Of a stretch of DNA of 54,957 nt, positions 26,751 through 35,335 are shown piece by piece. Positions within the stretch are counted from its first letter, which is position 1. The number at the start of each line of letters is the position of its first letter. The translations under genes were made by a program, and so were the position numbers. This stretch comes from Thermoproteota archaeon (lineage in GTDB: Archaea > Thermoproteota > Methanomethylicia > Culexarchaeales > B10-G16), in the NCBI GenBank assembly GCA_003649185.1, contig QMRB01000004.1:1-54957 (forward strand). Direction: 5' to 3'. The notes under the pieces were generated by a model. That model made no database searches and was not told where the DNA came from. It saw only the letters and a program-made list of their open reading frames with translations.

Positions 26751-26992
26751 CTAATCGCATAGTTTTATGTGTCTACAGGGGGATAAAGTAGGAGAGATTT
26801 AGAGGAATATTAGATTGTCAAAATTGTTTATTTCAATGGTATAATTTCATATTTACCTAGTTTTAAATATTTATTTTTCACCTATCTTTCACAAAAAGAC
26901 AAATAATTCAATGTAAAATGGTAAACTTTATAGTCAATCCCATTCTTATAGTTTTTAGTCTGAAAATATTTCATTAAATTCAGGTGGTATTG

Positions 26993-28147
26993 TTGAAGAA
27001 ATTTTTGAAAGGCACATTCTTTATGCAGGGTGATGAAGCTTGTGCTGAAGGTGCAATAGTGGCTGGATGCAGACTCTTCGCCGGCTACCCTATAACTCCT
27101 TCAACGGAGATAGCTGAACGTATGGCTAGAAGATTACCTGAGGTTGGAGGAGCATTCATCCAAATGGAAGATGAACTTTCATCTATCGCTCTAATAATAG
27201 GTGCATCATATACTGGAGTTAAAGCGATGACCGCTACAAGTGGGCCGGGATTCAGTCTTATGCAGGAAAATTTGGGGTTAGCTGTTATGACTGAGACTCC
27301 CATAGTTATAGTCAATGTTATGCGGGGAGATCCAAGCACAGGTCAACCTACAAGAGCCGGTCAAGGCGATGTAATTCAAGCTAGAAGGGGAAGCCATGGA
27401 GATTATGAGATAATAGCTCTTGCCCCTTATTCCGTCCAAGAAATGTTCGATCTAACCATTGAAGCATTCAATCTTTCAGAACAGTTTAGAGTGCCAGTTA
27501 TAATGCTCTCAGACGCCATTATAGGACATATGAGGGAGAAGGTTATTTTAAAAACTCCAGATGAAGTTAAAATAGTTAATCGGAAGAAACCTAAAGAGCC
27601 TCCTGGAAAATATCTTCCATTTAAACCTGAAGAGGATCTGATTCCTCCAATGGCCTGCTTCGGTGAGGGATACGGCATTCACGTTACAGGTTTAACCCAT
27701 GATATTCGGGGATATCCTGCCTCCACGGATCCCAAAGTCCATGAGAAACTGGTTAGAAGACTCTGCGACAAAATTAGACTGAACGCTGACAAAATAATTA
27801 GAATAGACAGTAGATATGTGGAGAATGCTGAGATAGTCTTAGTTGCCTATGGCACTCCAGCTCGATCAGCTATTCGAGCCGTCAATTTGGCTAGGAAAAA
27901 GGGGTTGAAGGTTGGATTAGTCAGATTAATTACAGTATGGCCATTTCCATATGAATATTTTAGAAAACTTTCAAGAAAAGTTAAAGGATTCATAGTTGCA
28001 GAGATGAATTATGGTCAGATTGTCGGCGAAGTTGAGAGAAGCGTTGGAGATAGAAAAGTCGTCTTGGCATCAAAGCTCGGCGGAGATCCCCATACACCTG
28101 AAGAACTGTTGGAAATAATAGGGGAGGTGTATAAACATGTTGAGTGA
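26993..28147 (+). CDS. korA: 2-oxoacid:ferredoxin oxidoreductase, alpha subunit (KorA-like)
   Basis: Catalyses oxidative decarboxylation of a 2-oxoacid to an acyl-CoA with KorB and KorC. GDEACAEGAIVAGCRLFAGY-PITPSTEIAE near the N terminus is the KorA signature. MEDELSSIALIIGASYTGVK, TSGPGFSLMQENLGLA and STGQPTRAGQGD form the pyrimidine-binding domain. EIVLVAYGTPARSAIRAV and VRLITVWPFP belong to the C-terminal domain. GTG 26984 is possible, but TTG 26993 has AGGTGG at better spacing. The specific oxoacid (2-oxoglutarate or other) cannot be told. Confidence 0.9.
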   Translation: MKKFLKGTFFMQGDEACAEGAIVAGCRLFAGYPITPSTEIAERMARRLPEVGGAFIQMEDELSSIALIIGASYTGVKAMTATSGPGFSLMQENLGLAVMTETPIVIVNVMRGDPSTGQPTRAGQGDVIQARRGSHGDYEIIALAPYSVQEMFDLTIEAFNLSEQFRVPVIMLSDAIIGHMREKVILKTPDEVKIVNRKKPKEPPGKYLPFKPEEDLIPPMACFGEGYGIHVTGLTHDIRGYPASTDPKVHEKLVRRLCDKIRLNADKIIRIDSRYVENAEIVLVAYGTPARSAIRAVNLARKKGLKVGLVRLITVWPFPYEYFRKLSRKVKGFIVAEMNYGQIVGEVERSVGDRKVVLASKLGGDPHTPEELLEIIGEVYKHVE

Positions 28148-29000
28148 AAATCTTCCACCTAAAGCTCACCCTTTAGAAAAACTTTTGAGAACGGATCGTC
28201 TACCCCACATATGGTGTCCAGGATGCGGAATCGGAATAGCACTTAACAGTTTTCTCAGAGCTGTGAAAAAACTTAACTTGGATCCGAAAAGCATAGTTTT
28301 AATCTCAGGTATAGGTTGTAGTGGAAGGGCTTCAGGCTATGTGGCCTTCGACTCTTTCCACACCACCCATGGAAGGGCTATTCCACTGGCCATGGGAGTG
28401 AAAATTGCACGTCCAGATCTCAAGGTGGTGGTGTTCAGTGGAGATGGAGATTTATTTGCGATAGGTGGAAACCACATAATTCATGCTGCAAGAAGAAATT
28501 TAGATCTCCTCGTCATATGCATCAACAACTTTAACTATGGTATGACTGGAGGACAGTTGGGGCCTACAACTCCTTTCAGCTCATATACAACGACGACACC
28601 TTACGGTAACATTGAGCATCCATTTAACCTTGTACATTTAACTGCAGCTGCTGGAGCAAGCTTCGTAGCCAGATGGACGGTTGCCCATCCAATCCAATTG
28701 GCGAGATCGATTGAGAAAGCATTGAATAAGCGTGGTTTCTCATTTATAGAGGTTATAGCTCCATGCGTAACTCTATATGCAAGATATAATAAACTTGGCA
28801 GACCACCCCAAATAATAAAATACTTGAAAGAGATAAGTGTCATAGAGAAATCTATGGATTCCTCCAAGGCGGATATAAAAATTGGAAACAAAATATTTGT
28901 AGGTGAATTTGTGGATGTTGAGAGACCTGAATATGTAAGCGAACTATACCGCGTCATAAGGGAGAAGAGCGGTAGAAAAATAGATTCACTTGTCAGGTAG
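28137..29000 (+). CDS. korB: 2-oxoacid:ferredoxin oxidoreductase, beta subunit (KorB-like)
   Basis: Thiamine-diphosphate-binding subunit. HIWCPGCGIGIALNSFLRAV (Fe-S-ligand-type CxxC), GIGCSGRASGYVAFDSFHTT, HGRAIPLAMGVKIARPDLKV, and the TPP motif SGDGDLFAIGGNHIIHAARR with NNFNYGMTGGQLGPTTP. ATG 28137 follows GGAGGTG and overlaps korA by 11 bases. 287 aa, normal for KorB. Confidence 0.94.
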   Translation: MLSENLPPKAHPLEKLLRTDRLPHIWCPGCGIGIALNSFLRAVKKLNLDPKSIVLISGIGCSGRASGYVAFDSFHTTHGRAIPLAMGVKIARPDLKVVVFSGDGDLFAIGGNHIIHAARRNLDLLVICINNFNYGMTGGQLGPTTPFSSYTTTTPYGNIEHPFNLVHLTAAAGASFVARWTVAHPIQLARSIEKALNKRGFSFIEVIAPCVTLYARYNKLGRPPQIIKYLKEISVIEKSMDSSKADIKIGNKIFVGEFVDVERPEYVSELYRVIREKSGRKIDSLVR

Positions 29001-29010
29001 GTGGTGGAAT

Positions 29011-29556
29011 ATGAGATGGGAGATTAGGATTTCAGGTTTAGGTGGACAGGGAATTTTATTGTCAGGTTATATTCTGGGCAAGGCTGCAACCCTCTTTGAC
29101 AATAGAAATGCCGTCCAAATAGAATCCTATGGCCCTGAAGCTAGGGGGAGTCGAGCGAGAACTGATCTAATAATATCTGATGAGGATATAGATTATCCAT
29201 ATATATCTTCAGCCGACATTTTAGTTGCACTTTCACAGGATGCATACAACTATTATAATGAATCCGTAAAGGATGGGGGAATCATTCTAGTAGATGGAGA
29301 TCTCGTCAAAATTGAAAAGACATCGAGAAAGGTGAAGATATACGAGATTCCGGCGACGAGAATAGCTGAAGAATTGGGAAGAAAGATCGTTGCAAATGTG
29401 GTTATGCTTGGAGCCCTATCAGCCATAAGTGAAGCAGTATCCTATGAAGCTTTAAAAAAGGCCGTTTTAGATAGTGTTCCAAAGGGAACTGAAGAATTGA
29501 ATATGAAAGCATTGGAGGAAGGATGGAACTATGCGAGAAGACTCACCGAGAAATAG
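29011..29556 (+). CDS. korC: 2-oxoacid:ferredoxin oxidoreductase, gamma subunit (KorC-like)
   Basis: Gamma domain that contributes to the CoA site. EIRISGLGGQGILLSGYILG, QIESYGPEARGSRARTDLII and ALSQDAYNYY are family blocks, and VVMLGALSAISEAVSYEALK is the C-terminal block. ATG 29011 follows GGTGGTGG. No KorD-type ferredoxin subunit follows; the next gene, 4 bases on, is the MvhD-like iron-sulfur protein. Confidence 0.93.
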   Translation: MRWEIRISGLGGQGILLSGYILGKAATLFDNRNAVQIESYGPEARGSRARTDLIISDEDIDYPYISSADILVALSQDAYNYYNESVKDGGIILVDGDLVKIEKTSRKVKIYEIPATRIAEELGRKIVANVVMLGALSAISEAVSYEALKKAVLDSVPKGTEELNMKALEEGWNYARRLTEK

Positions 29557-29560
29557 GGGT

Positions 29561-29977
29561 ATGTTTAATCCGAAAATCATAGGATTCCTATGCAATTGGT
29601 GTGGATATGCAGCGGCAGATCTAGCCGGAAATCTCCGTCTAAATTATCCATCAAACCTTAGAATTATAAAGGTCATGTGTAGTGGAAGAATAGATCCTTC
29701 ACATATACTTGAAGCCTTCAAGAAGGGAGCTGATGGAGTTTTAATTGTAGGTTGCCATCCGGGAGACTGCCATTACATTAATGGAAATTATAGGGCGAAG
29801 ATGCGTATAGCTCTCTTAAAGAAGCTTCTCCAAGAAATCGGGCTGGAACCTGAAAGGCTGAGAATTGATTGGGCTTCAGCAGGAGAAGGTGAACGCTTCG
29901 CAAATATAGTGAGAGAATTTTTTGAGGAGATTAGAAATCTCGGCCCAAATCCCGTGAAGGAGGAATGCGATGAATAA
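29561..29977 (+). CDS. mvhD: MvhD-like [2Fe-2S] electron-transfer subunit
   Basis: Links a hydrogenase to heterodisulfide reductase in methanogens. All typical cysteine blocks are present: LCNWCGYAAADLAGN, IKVMCSGRIDPSHI and VGCHPGDCHYINGNYRAKMR. RLRIDWASAGEGERFANIV is the conserved C-terminal block. ATG 29561 follows GGGGT; the longer frame to 29531 overlaps korC. Its position between KorC and the hydrogenase small subunit suggests that here it may pass electrons between the oxidoreductase and the hydrogenase; that is inference. Confidence 0.9.
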   Translation: MFNPKIIGFLCNWCGYAAADLAGNLRLNYPSNLRIIKVMCSGRIDPSHILEAFKKGADGVLIVGCHPGDCHYINGNYRAKMRIALLKKLLQEIGLEPERLRIDWASAGEGERFANIVREFFEEIRNLGPNPVKEECDE

Positions 29978-30878
29978 TGGAAAGATAACCTTAGCGATAA
30001 TACCTTTATCTACATGTGCTGGATGTGAGAACACTATACTTGATCTAGAGGAGAAGTTGTTCTTCCTTGCAGATTTCATAGACATTGTTTACGCTCCAAT
30101 AATAATGGATTCTAAGCCGCCGTCATCAGTGGACATTGCAATTTTCACTGGAGCTATAAGAACGGATGAAGATGAGAGAAAAGTTAAAGTTTGGAGGAAA
30201 AAATGTAAAATTCTAGTTGCTCTAGGTTCCTGTGCCACATTGGGAGGAATACCTGGACTTGCAAATTTAACCACAGTTGAAGATCTCTTAAAGCAGATCT
30301 ACGTTAATCATCCAAATGTGCAGAATCCTAGGGGAACAGAACCTAATTTAGATATTCCGAAACTCGTTAATCAGGTTAAGATATTGAAGGATCTTGTAAA
30401 GGTGGATTATAGCATTCCAGGATGTCCTCCTCCTAAAAAACTGGTTGAAAAATTCTTCCAAGCAATGATTAATGGCGGTGAATTTAAACTTCCAGATAAA
30501 AGTGTATGTGATGAATGCCCATTGAATACTGGTAAAAAGAAAGTTATGGAGAAGATTAAACGTTGGGGGATCGATCCAGTGGATCCCAATAAATGTCTTC
30601 TCGAACAAGGCTTTTTATGTTTAGGTCCAGTTACACGTTCAGGATGTGAAGCTAGATGTATAAGGGCTGGTTATCCATGTAGAGGATGTATGGGGCCGCC
30701 GAAGGGAATTACAGATCAAGCTGCCGACATGATAAGTGTAATAGGATCCATAGTTTCCCTAGATAAAATTGAAGTTGAAGACTTAATGAAAATTAAAGAT
30801 CTTTCAGGTTCACTCTATAGATTTACACTTCCATCATCTACATTTAAGGGGAAGATTAGGAGGAAGCTCAATGGATAG
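29970..30878 (+). CDS. mvhG: group 3 [NiFe]-hydrogenase small subunit (MvhG-like)
   Basis: Fe-S-cluster-carrying electron relay of the hydrogenase. PLSTCAGCENTILDLEE gives the proximal cluster CxxC, ALGSCATLGGIPGL and DYSIPGCPPPKKLVEKFF give its other Cys. CDECPLNTGKKK, CLLEQGFLCLGPVTRSGCEA and CIRAGYPCRGCMGPP supply the medial/distal ligands. 302 aa. ATG 29970 follows AAGGAGGAAT and overlaps mvhD by 8 bases. Confidence 0.93.
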   Translation: MNNGKITLAIIPLSTCAGCENTILDLEEKLFFLADFIDIVYAPIIMDSKPPSSVDIAIFTGAIRTDEDERKVKVWRKKCKILVALGSCATLGGIPGLANLTTVEDLLKQIYVNHPNVQNPRGTEPNLDIPKLVNQVKILKDLVKVDYSIPGCPPPKKLVEKFFQAMINGGEFKLPDKSVCDECPLNTGKKKVMEKIKRWGIDPVDPNKCLLEQGFLCLGPVTRSGCEARCIRAGYPCRGCMGPPKGITDQAADMISVIGSIVSLDKIEVEDLMKIKDLSGSLYRFTLPSSTFKGKIRRKLNG

Positions 30879-32304
30879 GAAGATAACGTTCCATCCGATA
30901 ACGAGGATTGAAGGACATGCCAAAGTAACCATTATGCTCGGCGAAGGAGAAGTAAAGGATGCATACTTCCAAGTTTTAGAATATAGAGGATTTGAACGTT
31001 TCCTGAGGAGGAGGCCTATAGAGGAGATTCCGATGATAACTCCAAGAATCTGCGGTTTATGTTCCACTTCACATCACATAGCTTCAGTTAAAGCTGTCGA
31101 CAGGATATTTGGAGTAGAGCCTCCAATACAAGCAGAGAAGTTGAGAAAACTGCTTCACTATGCGGGACTCCTTCACAGCCATATACTTCATTTCTTCATT
31201 TTATATATGCCGGATATCTTATTGAAGGATCTGCCTCCGGAGAGAAGGGGATTTCCAGAACTCTTGAAAAGGTATTCAAACCTTGTGAAGGAAATTCTCA
31301 AGGTGAGAAGATTCTCCCGTAAAGTTTTAGAGGAGCTGGGCTCCTCATCCATCCATGCAACTCCTGCCATTCCAGGAGGATTCTCCAAACCCATAAGCCA
31401 TGAAAAAAGGGTTGAACTCCTCAGGGAGGGTAGAGAGAATCTCGGAAGATTCATTGAAATAATATCTGAGAAAGCAATATTTATCGACGGAATTTTAGAT
31501 GTAGACATAAATATTCCATCAAACTTTATCTCCCTATATTCTAAGGGAGAAACTCCATTTTACAATTCAAAAATTATAAGGGCTGTATCTTCCAGCGGAG
31601 AGTTAATTGAAGATTTCCACCCGGAAAAGTACATGGAGATTATAGGTGAACATGTAGTTCCATACAGCTATGCTAAGGCACCATATATAAAGAAGCTTGG
31701 ATATCCCAAGGGGGCATATAGAGTGGGGCCCTTGGCTAGAAATAATATAAATGGCAGGCTGAGCACAGATATGGCTGCAGAATTCCAAGAGAAGATGGGA
31801 CTTATAACTGGAAAACCGTTAACCAATCCAAGATATTATAATCTTGCTAGAATAGCTGAATGTATCTACGCATTGGAAAGGATTATTCAAATCTTGGAAG
31901 ATGAGGGGATAGAGAACTTCAAGAATAATATACCGGAAGGGAAAATAGTGAATCGTGAAGCTGTAGGAGTCGTCGAAGCTCCAAGAGGAACATTAATCCA
32001 CCACTTCAAAGTAGACGGGGAGGGATCTGTTGAGGAAGCAGATCTGATAGTTGCCACAGTTCAAAATACACCGATCATAGGAGTGGAGATTAAAGAGATA
32101 GCGGAAAAAATTATGGGAAAAGATGATGAAAACTTTGAAGTCAAATTGTTTCAAGAAATCTCAAGGCTTATCAGGGATTATGATCCCTGCCTTTCATGTG
32201 CAACGCATATTCCAGGATTCCCATTGAAGGTTGAGATTCGCTCAGAAAGAGGAGAGATAATAAGTGAGATTCCAAGGGGATTGGGGGAAACTGGAAAGTT
32301 ATAG
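30871..32304 (+). CDS. mvhA: group 3 [NiFe]-hydrogenase large subunit (MvhA-like)
   Basis: Carries the NiFe(CN)2CO active site. The L1 signature is RICGLCS with C61 and C64 and the L2 signature DPCLSCATH with C440 and C443. ITRIEGHAKVTI is the N-terminal conserved block. The chain continues 31 residues past His446 (IPGFPLKVEI...), so a maturation peptidase is needed; one is encoded at 23.9 kb. No membrane anchor, so probably cytoplasmic. The most similar known systems are F420-non-reducing (Mvh) hydrogenases. Confidence 0.94.
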   Translation: MDRKITFHPITRIEGHAKVTIMLGEGEVKDAYFQVLEYRGFERFLRRRPIEEIPMITPRICGLCSTSHHIASVKAVDRIFGVEPPIQAEKLRKLLHYAGLLHSHILHFFILYMPDILLKDLPPERRGFPELLKRYSNLVKEILKVRRFSRKVLEELGSSSIHATPAIPGGFSKPISHEKRVELLREGRENLGRFIEIISEKAIFIDGILDVDINIPSNFISLYSKGETPFYNSKIIRAVSSSGELIEDFHPEKYMEIIGEHVVPYSYAKAPYIKKLGYPKGAYRVGPLARNNINGRLSTDMAAEFQEKMGLITGKPLTNPRYYNLARIAECIYALERIIQILEDEGIENFKNNIPEGKIVNREAVGVVEAPRGTLIHHFKVDGEGSVEEADLIVATVQNTPIIGVEIKEIAEKIMGKDDENFEVKLFQEISRLIRDYDPCLSCATHIPGFPLKVEIRSERGEIISEIPRGLGETGKL

Positions 32305-33481
32305 GATAAATCCAGATGGAAGGCTGGTACAAGATTATCCAATAGACATTAAAAATCAACTGCTAAAATTTTTTGATTATGAGAAGTTAATCTCAATTCT
32401 TAGAGCATTAGAGAAACCATCTAAACAATATACTTTTAGAACGAACACTTTGAAAATTTCAACGGAAAAATTGTATAGTAAGCTTTTAGAAAAAAATCTC
32501 AATGTAAAGTTACATTCAAAACTGGATGAAGCATTAACCATTCCCATTGAAGGACCCTTCGAAATCGAAGTTGAAGGGGGAATAGTAGTAGCAAACAAGT
32601 ATGCTGCTGAAAGTGTATATCAGGGGTCACATCTATATGCTCCTGGAGTAATCTCAGCGGAGGGGGTTGAGAAAGGGAGGAAGGTGACCGTAATTGATGA
32701 GCAAGGTCTACCTATAGCTGTAGGCATTGCAGTTATGGATGGAAAAGAAATGGTGAAGCTTAAACGTGGATTGGCCGTGAAGATCGAGAGATCGATATAT
32801 AAATCTATCTCTTTAAGGGAATTGGAGGAATATGAGCAGGGATTAATATATGAGCAGAGTGTTCCAGCAATATTGACGAGCCTCATCCTCAACCCATCTC
32901 CTGGAGATATAATACTGGATATGTGTGCAGCTCCCGGTGGAAAAACATCGCACATGGCTCAGCTTATGGGAAATATGGGGAGGATATATGCGTTTGAAAA
33001 ATCGAAGTTGAGATATTTAAAGTTGAAGGAGAATCTGATGCGAATGGGAGTTAAATGTGCATTTCCACTGCTCGAAGACTCAAGATATGTGGATTTAAAG
33101 TACCCGCAGCTTAAAGTTGATAAGATCTTAATAGATCCTCCATGCTCTGCTCTCGGTGTAAGGCCGAAACTCTTCGAACGTAGAACTCTAAGAGACGTTT
33201 TATCATTGATGCAGTATCAAATCCAATTTTTTAAGGCAGCAGTCAAAGTTATAGGTGAAGGGGGAATAATAGTCTACTCCACATGTACGATAACTCCACA
33301 TGAAAACGAACTCATAGTGGAAAAGGTTTTGGAGAAGTTTCCATTAGAATTAGATTGGCAGTCAATATATATTGGCAGTACAGGATTAAACATTATTGAT
33401 GGAAATAGACTTTTACAGCGCTTCTACCCAGATGAACATGACACTCCAGGATATTTCATTGCACGATTTGTGAAGGTTTAG
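32264..33481 (+). CDS. PUA/RsmB-NOP2 family RNA (cytosine-5)-methyltransferase
   Basis: An N-terminal NOP2-type region (YTFRTNTLKISTEKLYSKLL), a PUA domain in the middle (LYAPGVISAEGVEKGRKVTV, MVKLKRGLAVKIERS), and a SAM-binding methyltransferase: DMCAAPGGKTSHMAQLMG (motif I), KILIDPPCSALGVRPKLFE (motif IV with the release Cys) and YSTCTITPHENE (motif VI with the nucleophile Cys). The rRNA or tRNA target is unknown. GTG 32264 is the only good in-frame start and overlaps the hydrogenase gene by 41 bases. Confidence 0.88.
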   Translation: MRFQGDWGKLESYRINPDGRLVQDYPIDIKNQLLKFFDYEKLISILRALEKPSKQYTFRTNTLKISTEKLYSKLLEKNLNVKLHSKLDEALTIPIEGPFEIEVEGGIVVANKYAAESVYQGSHLYAPGVISAEGVEKGRKVTVIDEQGLPIAVGIAVMDGKEMVKLKRGLAVKIERSIYKSISLRELEEYEQGLIYEQSVPAILTSLILNPSPGDIILDMCAAPGGKTSHMAQLMGNMGRIYAFEKSKLRYLKLKENLMRMGVKCAFPLLEDSRYVDLKYPQLKVDKILIDPPCSALGVRPKLFERRTLRDVLSLMQYQIQFFKAAVKVIGEGGIIVYSTCTITPHENELIVEKVLEKFPLELDWQSIYIGSTGLNIIDGNRLLQRFYPDEHDTPGYFIARFVKV

Positions 33482-33980
33482 GCTTCCTCTTCAATTCCGT
33501 TCCACAGATCAAACATCTATCTAAACGTTCATTGTCATATCTCCTTCCACAGGCTGGACAATAGACAATCCACTCGATAACCCTTCTAATACCAATGGTT
33601 GAAACGGAGATATATCTAATCCCCAAATGTGCAGCTAAATTTTGAATTGTAAAATCATCGCTAACTATGATGGGTTTAAGGCCTCTATCCTTCATTTCTA
33701 AAGCTAAGGCTAAAACTTCCATATCTGCTTTGGAAAGATAATTTGCATCACCAGTCTTGGAAGCAGCATCATCCACATATTTCAAATATTTGATGCTTGG
33801 ATTTATTATTCTAAGCTTTCCAACGTCAAGAGCCCGTTCAAACATCATTCTCGATTTAGAATCTTTTATTTCATCTACAACTCCTCCGCTGATAAAGTGG
33901 TTCTTTGTAGATGCAGATGAGGGATCATAACCATTTATTATAGCAGAAGAATCTAAAATTACAACTTCAATGTTAGACAT
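33456..33980 (-). CDS. nob1: Nob1-type PIN-domain endoribonuclease
   Basis: Probable 3'-end processing nuclease of 16S pre-rRNA. The PIN core is VVILDSSAIINGY (first Asp), SKADMEVLALALEMK (middle acidic residue) and IVSDDFTIQNLAAHLGI (acidic pair). The C-terminal zinc ribbon is YCPACGRRY...RCLICGTELK. Archaeal Nob1 has exactly this PIN-plus-ribbon layout. It overlaps the end of the convergent RNA methyltransferase gene by 26 bases and the NAD kinase gene by 8 bases. Confidence 0.9.
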   Translation of the reverse strand: MSNIEVVILDSSAIINGYDPSSASTKNHFISGGVVDEIKDSKSRMMFERALDVGKLRIINPSIKYLKYVDDAASKTGDANYLSKADMEVLALALEMKDRGLKPIIVSDDFTIQNLAAHLGIRYISVSTIGIRRVIEWIVYCPACGRRYDNERLDRCLICGTELKRKPKPSQIVQ

Positions 33981-34806
33981 CTTTAACCAACCTCTTCCTC
34001 AACCTTTCATAGAAATTGTACTTAAACCTTATGAACTTGGTCTTCCTCTTACTTTTCTCCAATAAAATCCTCGTTCCTACAGGTGCTGGAAGATGTTCTT
34101 GGCCATCCAAAATTACAATGGCATTTGAACCATCCCTATTAACTTCAACTTCAACCTTAGCGGAAGAGGGAAAGACTACTGGCCGCTGATAAATCTTTAA
34201 AGGAGCAAGTGGAACTGTGATGAAAACATCGAGTTCAGGGTCTATTATTGGACCTCCAGCGGAAAGTGCATATGCAGTGGAACCTGTCCGAGTGGATACT
34301 ATGACACCGTCACATCTACCATTAAAGATTTCAACTCCATTCCGCTTCACCGTTAAATTCACAACCTTTAAAGGTATCCCGGTAACTATAGCCACTTCAT
34401 TCAGCACATCTCTCTCACCGTTTCCAGGAATAGAAGCCTTTATTCTAGTGCATTCTTCAAGATAGAAGCGATCTTCAAGGATTAAATCTAAAGCTTTATC
34501 AAAATTCTCCCAGTCCACTTCTGATAGAAATCCTACAGTTCCAGCATTAACTGTTAGAATAGGAATCTCTCTTTTATTAAGATAGGTGGTTCTAAGTACA
34601 GTTCCATCTCCACCTATAATTATCAGTATATCTGAATCTAAATCTTCCAATTCTCTATATGATCTACTCTTCAATCTTAGGGCGAGACTTCTTTCAAGAA
34701 TTACTTTTATATCCCGTCTCTCCAAGCATTCAACTATATTTCCAGCTATTTTAATAGCCTTCAAGGAATCTATCCTTGAGATCACCGCTACCTTTTCAAG
34801 TTTCAT
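33973..34806 (-). CDS. nadK: NAD(P) kinase
   Basis: Makes NADP from NAD with ATP or polyphosphate. IIIGGDGTVLRTTYL (GGDG catalytic motif), NAGTVGFLSEV, DVLNEVAIVTG (NE/D motif) and GRCDGVIVSTRTGSTAYALS-AGGPIIDPE are diagnostic. The frame is open to ATG 34821, but ATG 34806 has GGTG upstream and gives the usual N terminus. It overlaps nob1 by 8 bases, an archaeal-type pair. Confidence 0.94.
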   Translation of the reverse strand: MKLEKVAVISRIDSLKAIKIAGNIVECLERRDIKVILERSLALRLKSRSYRELEDLDSDILIIIGGDGTVLRTTYLNKREIPILTVNAGTVGFLSEVDWENFDKALDLILEDRFYLEECTRIKASIPGNGERDVLNEVAIVTGIPLKVVNLTVKRNGVEIFNGRCDGVIVSTRTGSTAYALSAGGPIIDPELDVFITVPLAPLKIYQRPVVFPSSAKVEVEVNRDGSNAIVILDGQEHLPAPVGTRILLEKSKRKTKFIRFKYNFYERLRKRLVKDV

Positions 34807-34891
34807 CTCTACACCTTCCATAAAAATAATATTCGAACTGAACTAAATACTTTTAAGAGAATATTAAGTTTAGTGATAATAGGTGTATGTG

Positions 34892-35284
34892 ATGAAGCGG
34901 CCTGCCGAAGCTGGAAGCGTTAAGCCAGGTTCATTTATAATTTTGGATGGTGAGCCATGCAGAGTTGTGAGCACCGAGAAATCCAAGCCAGGGAAACATG
35001 GTTCAGCAAAGGTGAGAATAGTGGCTATTGGAATCTTCGACGGATCGAAAAGAACTTTTGTAGGACCTGCAGGCGCTCAGATTGAGATTCCCATGGTTGA
35101 GAAGAAAACGGGACAGGTGATATCTGTAACTCCTGATGGAATTCAAATTATGGATTTATCCACATATGAAACATTTGAGGTTTCCCCTCCGAAGGAGGAT
35201 GATTTAAGGGAGAAGCTTGCTCCAGGAGTTGAAGTCGAATATTGGGTGATCCTTGGACGGAAGAAGATAATGAGAGTTAAATGA
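34892..35284 (+). CDS. translation initiation factor aIF5A
   Basis: Hypusinated elongation/initiation factor. VKPGSFIILDGEPCRVVS, then KSKPGKHGSAKVRIVAIG carries the modified Lys (K35 in PGKHG). The C-terminal OB fold is GQVISVTPDGIQIMDLSTYE. ATG 34892 lies 6 bases after AGGTG. It diverges from nadK. 130 aa, normal length. Confidence 0.96.
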   Translation: MKRPAEAGSVKPGSFIILDGEPCRVVSTEKSKPGKHGSAKVRIVAIGIFDGSKRTFVGPAGAQIEIPMVEKKTGQVISVTPDGIQIMDLSTYETFEVSPPKEDDLREKLAPGVEVEYWVILGRKKIMRVK

Positions 35285-35335
35285 ACATTAAATCTTTAAT
35301 TTTTTACATATGAAATTTTAGTGGAGGCATCTATT

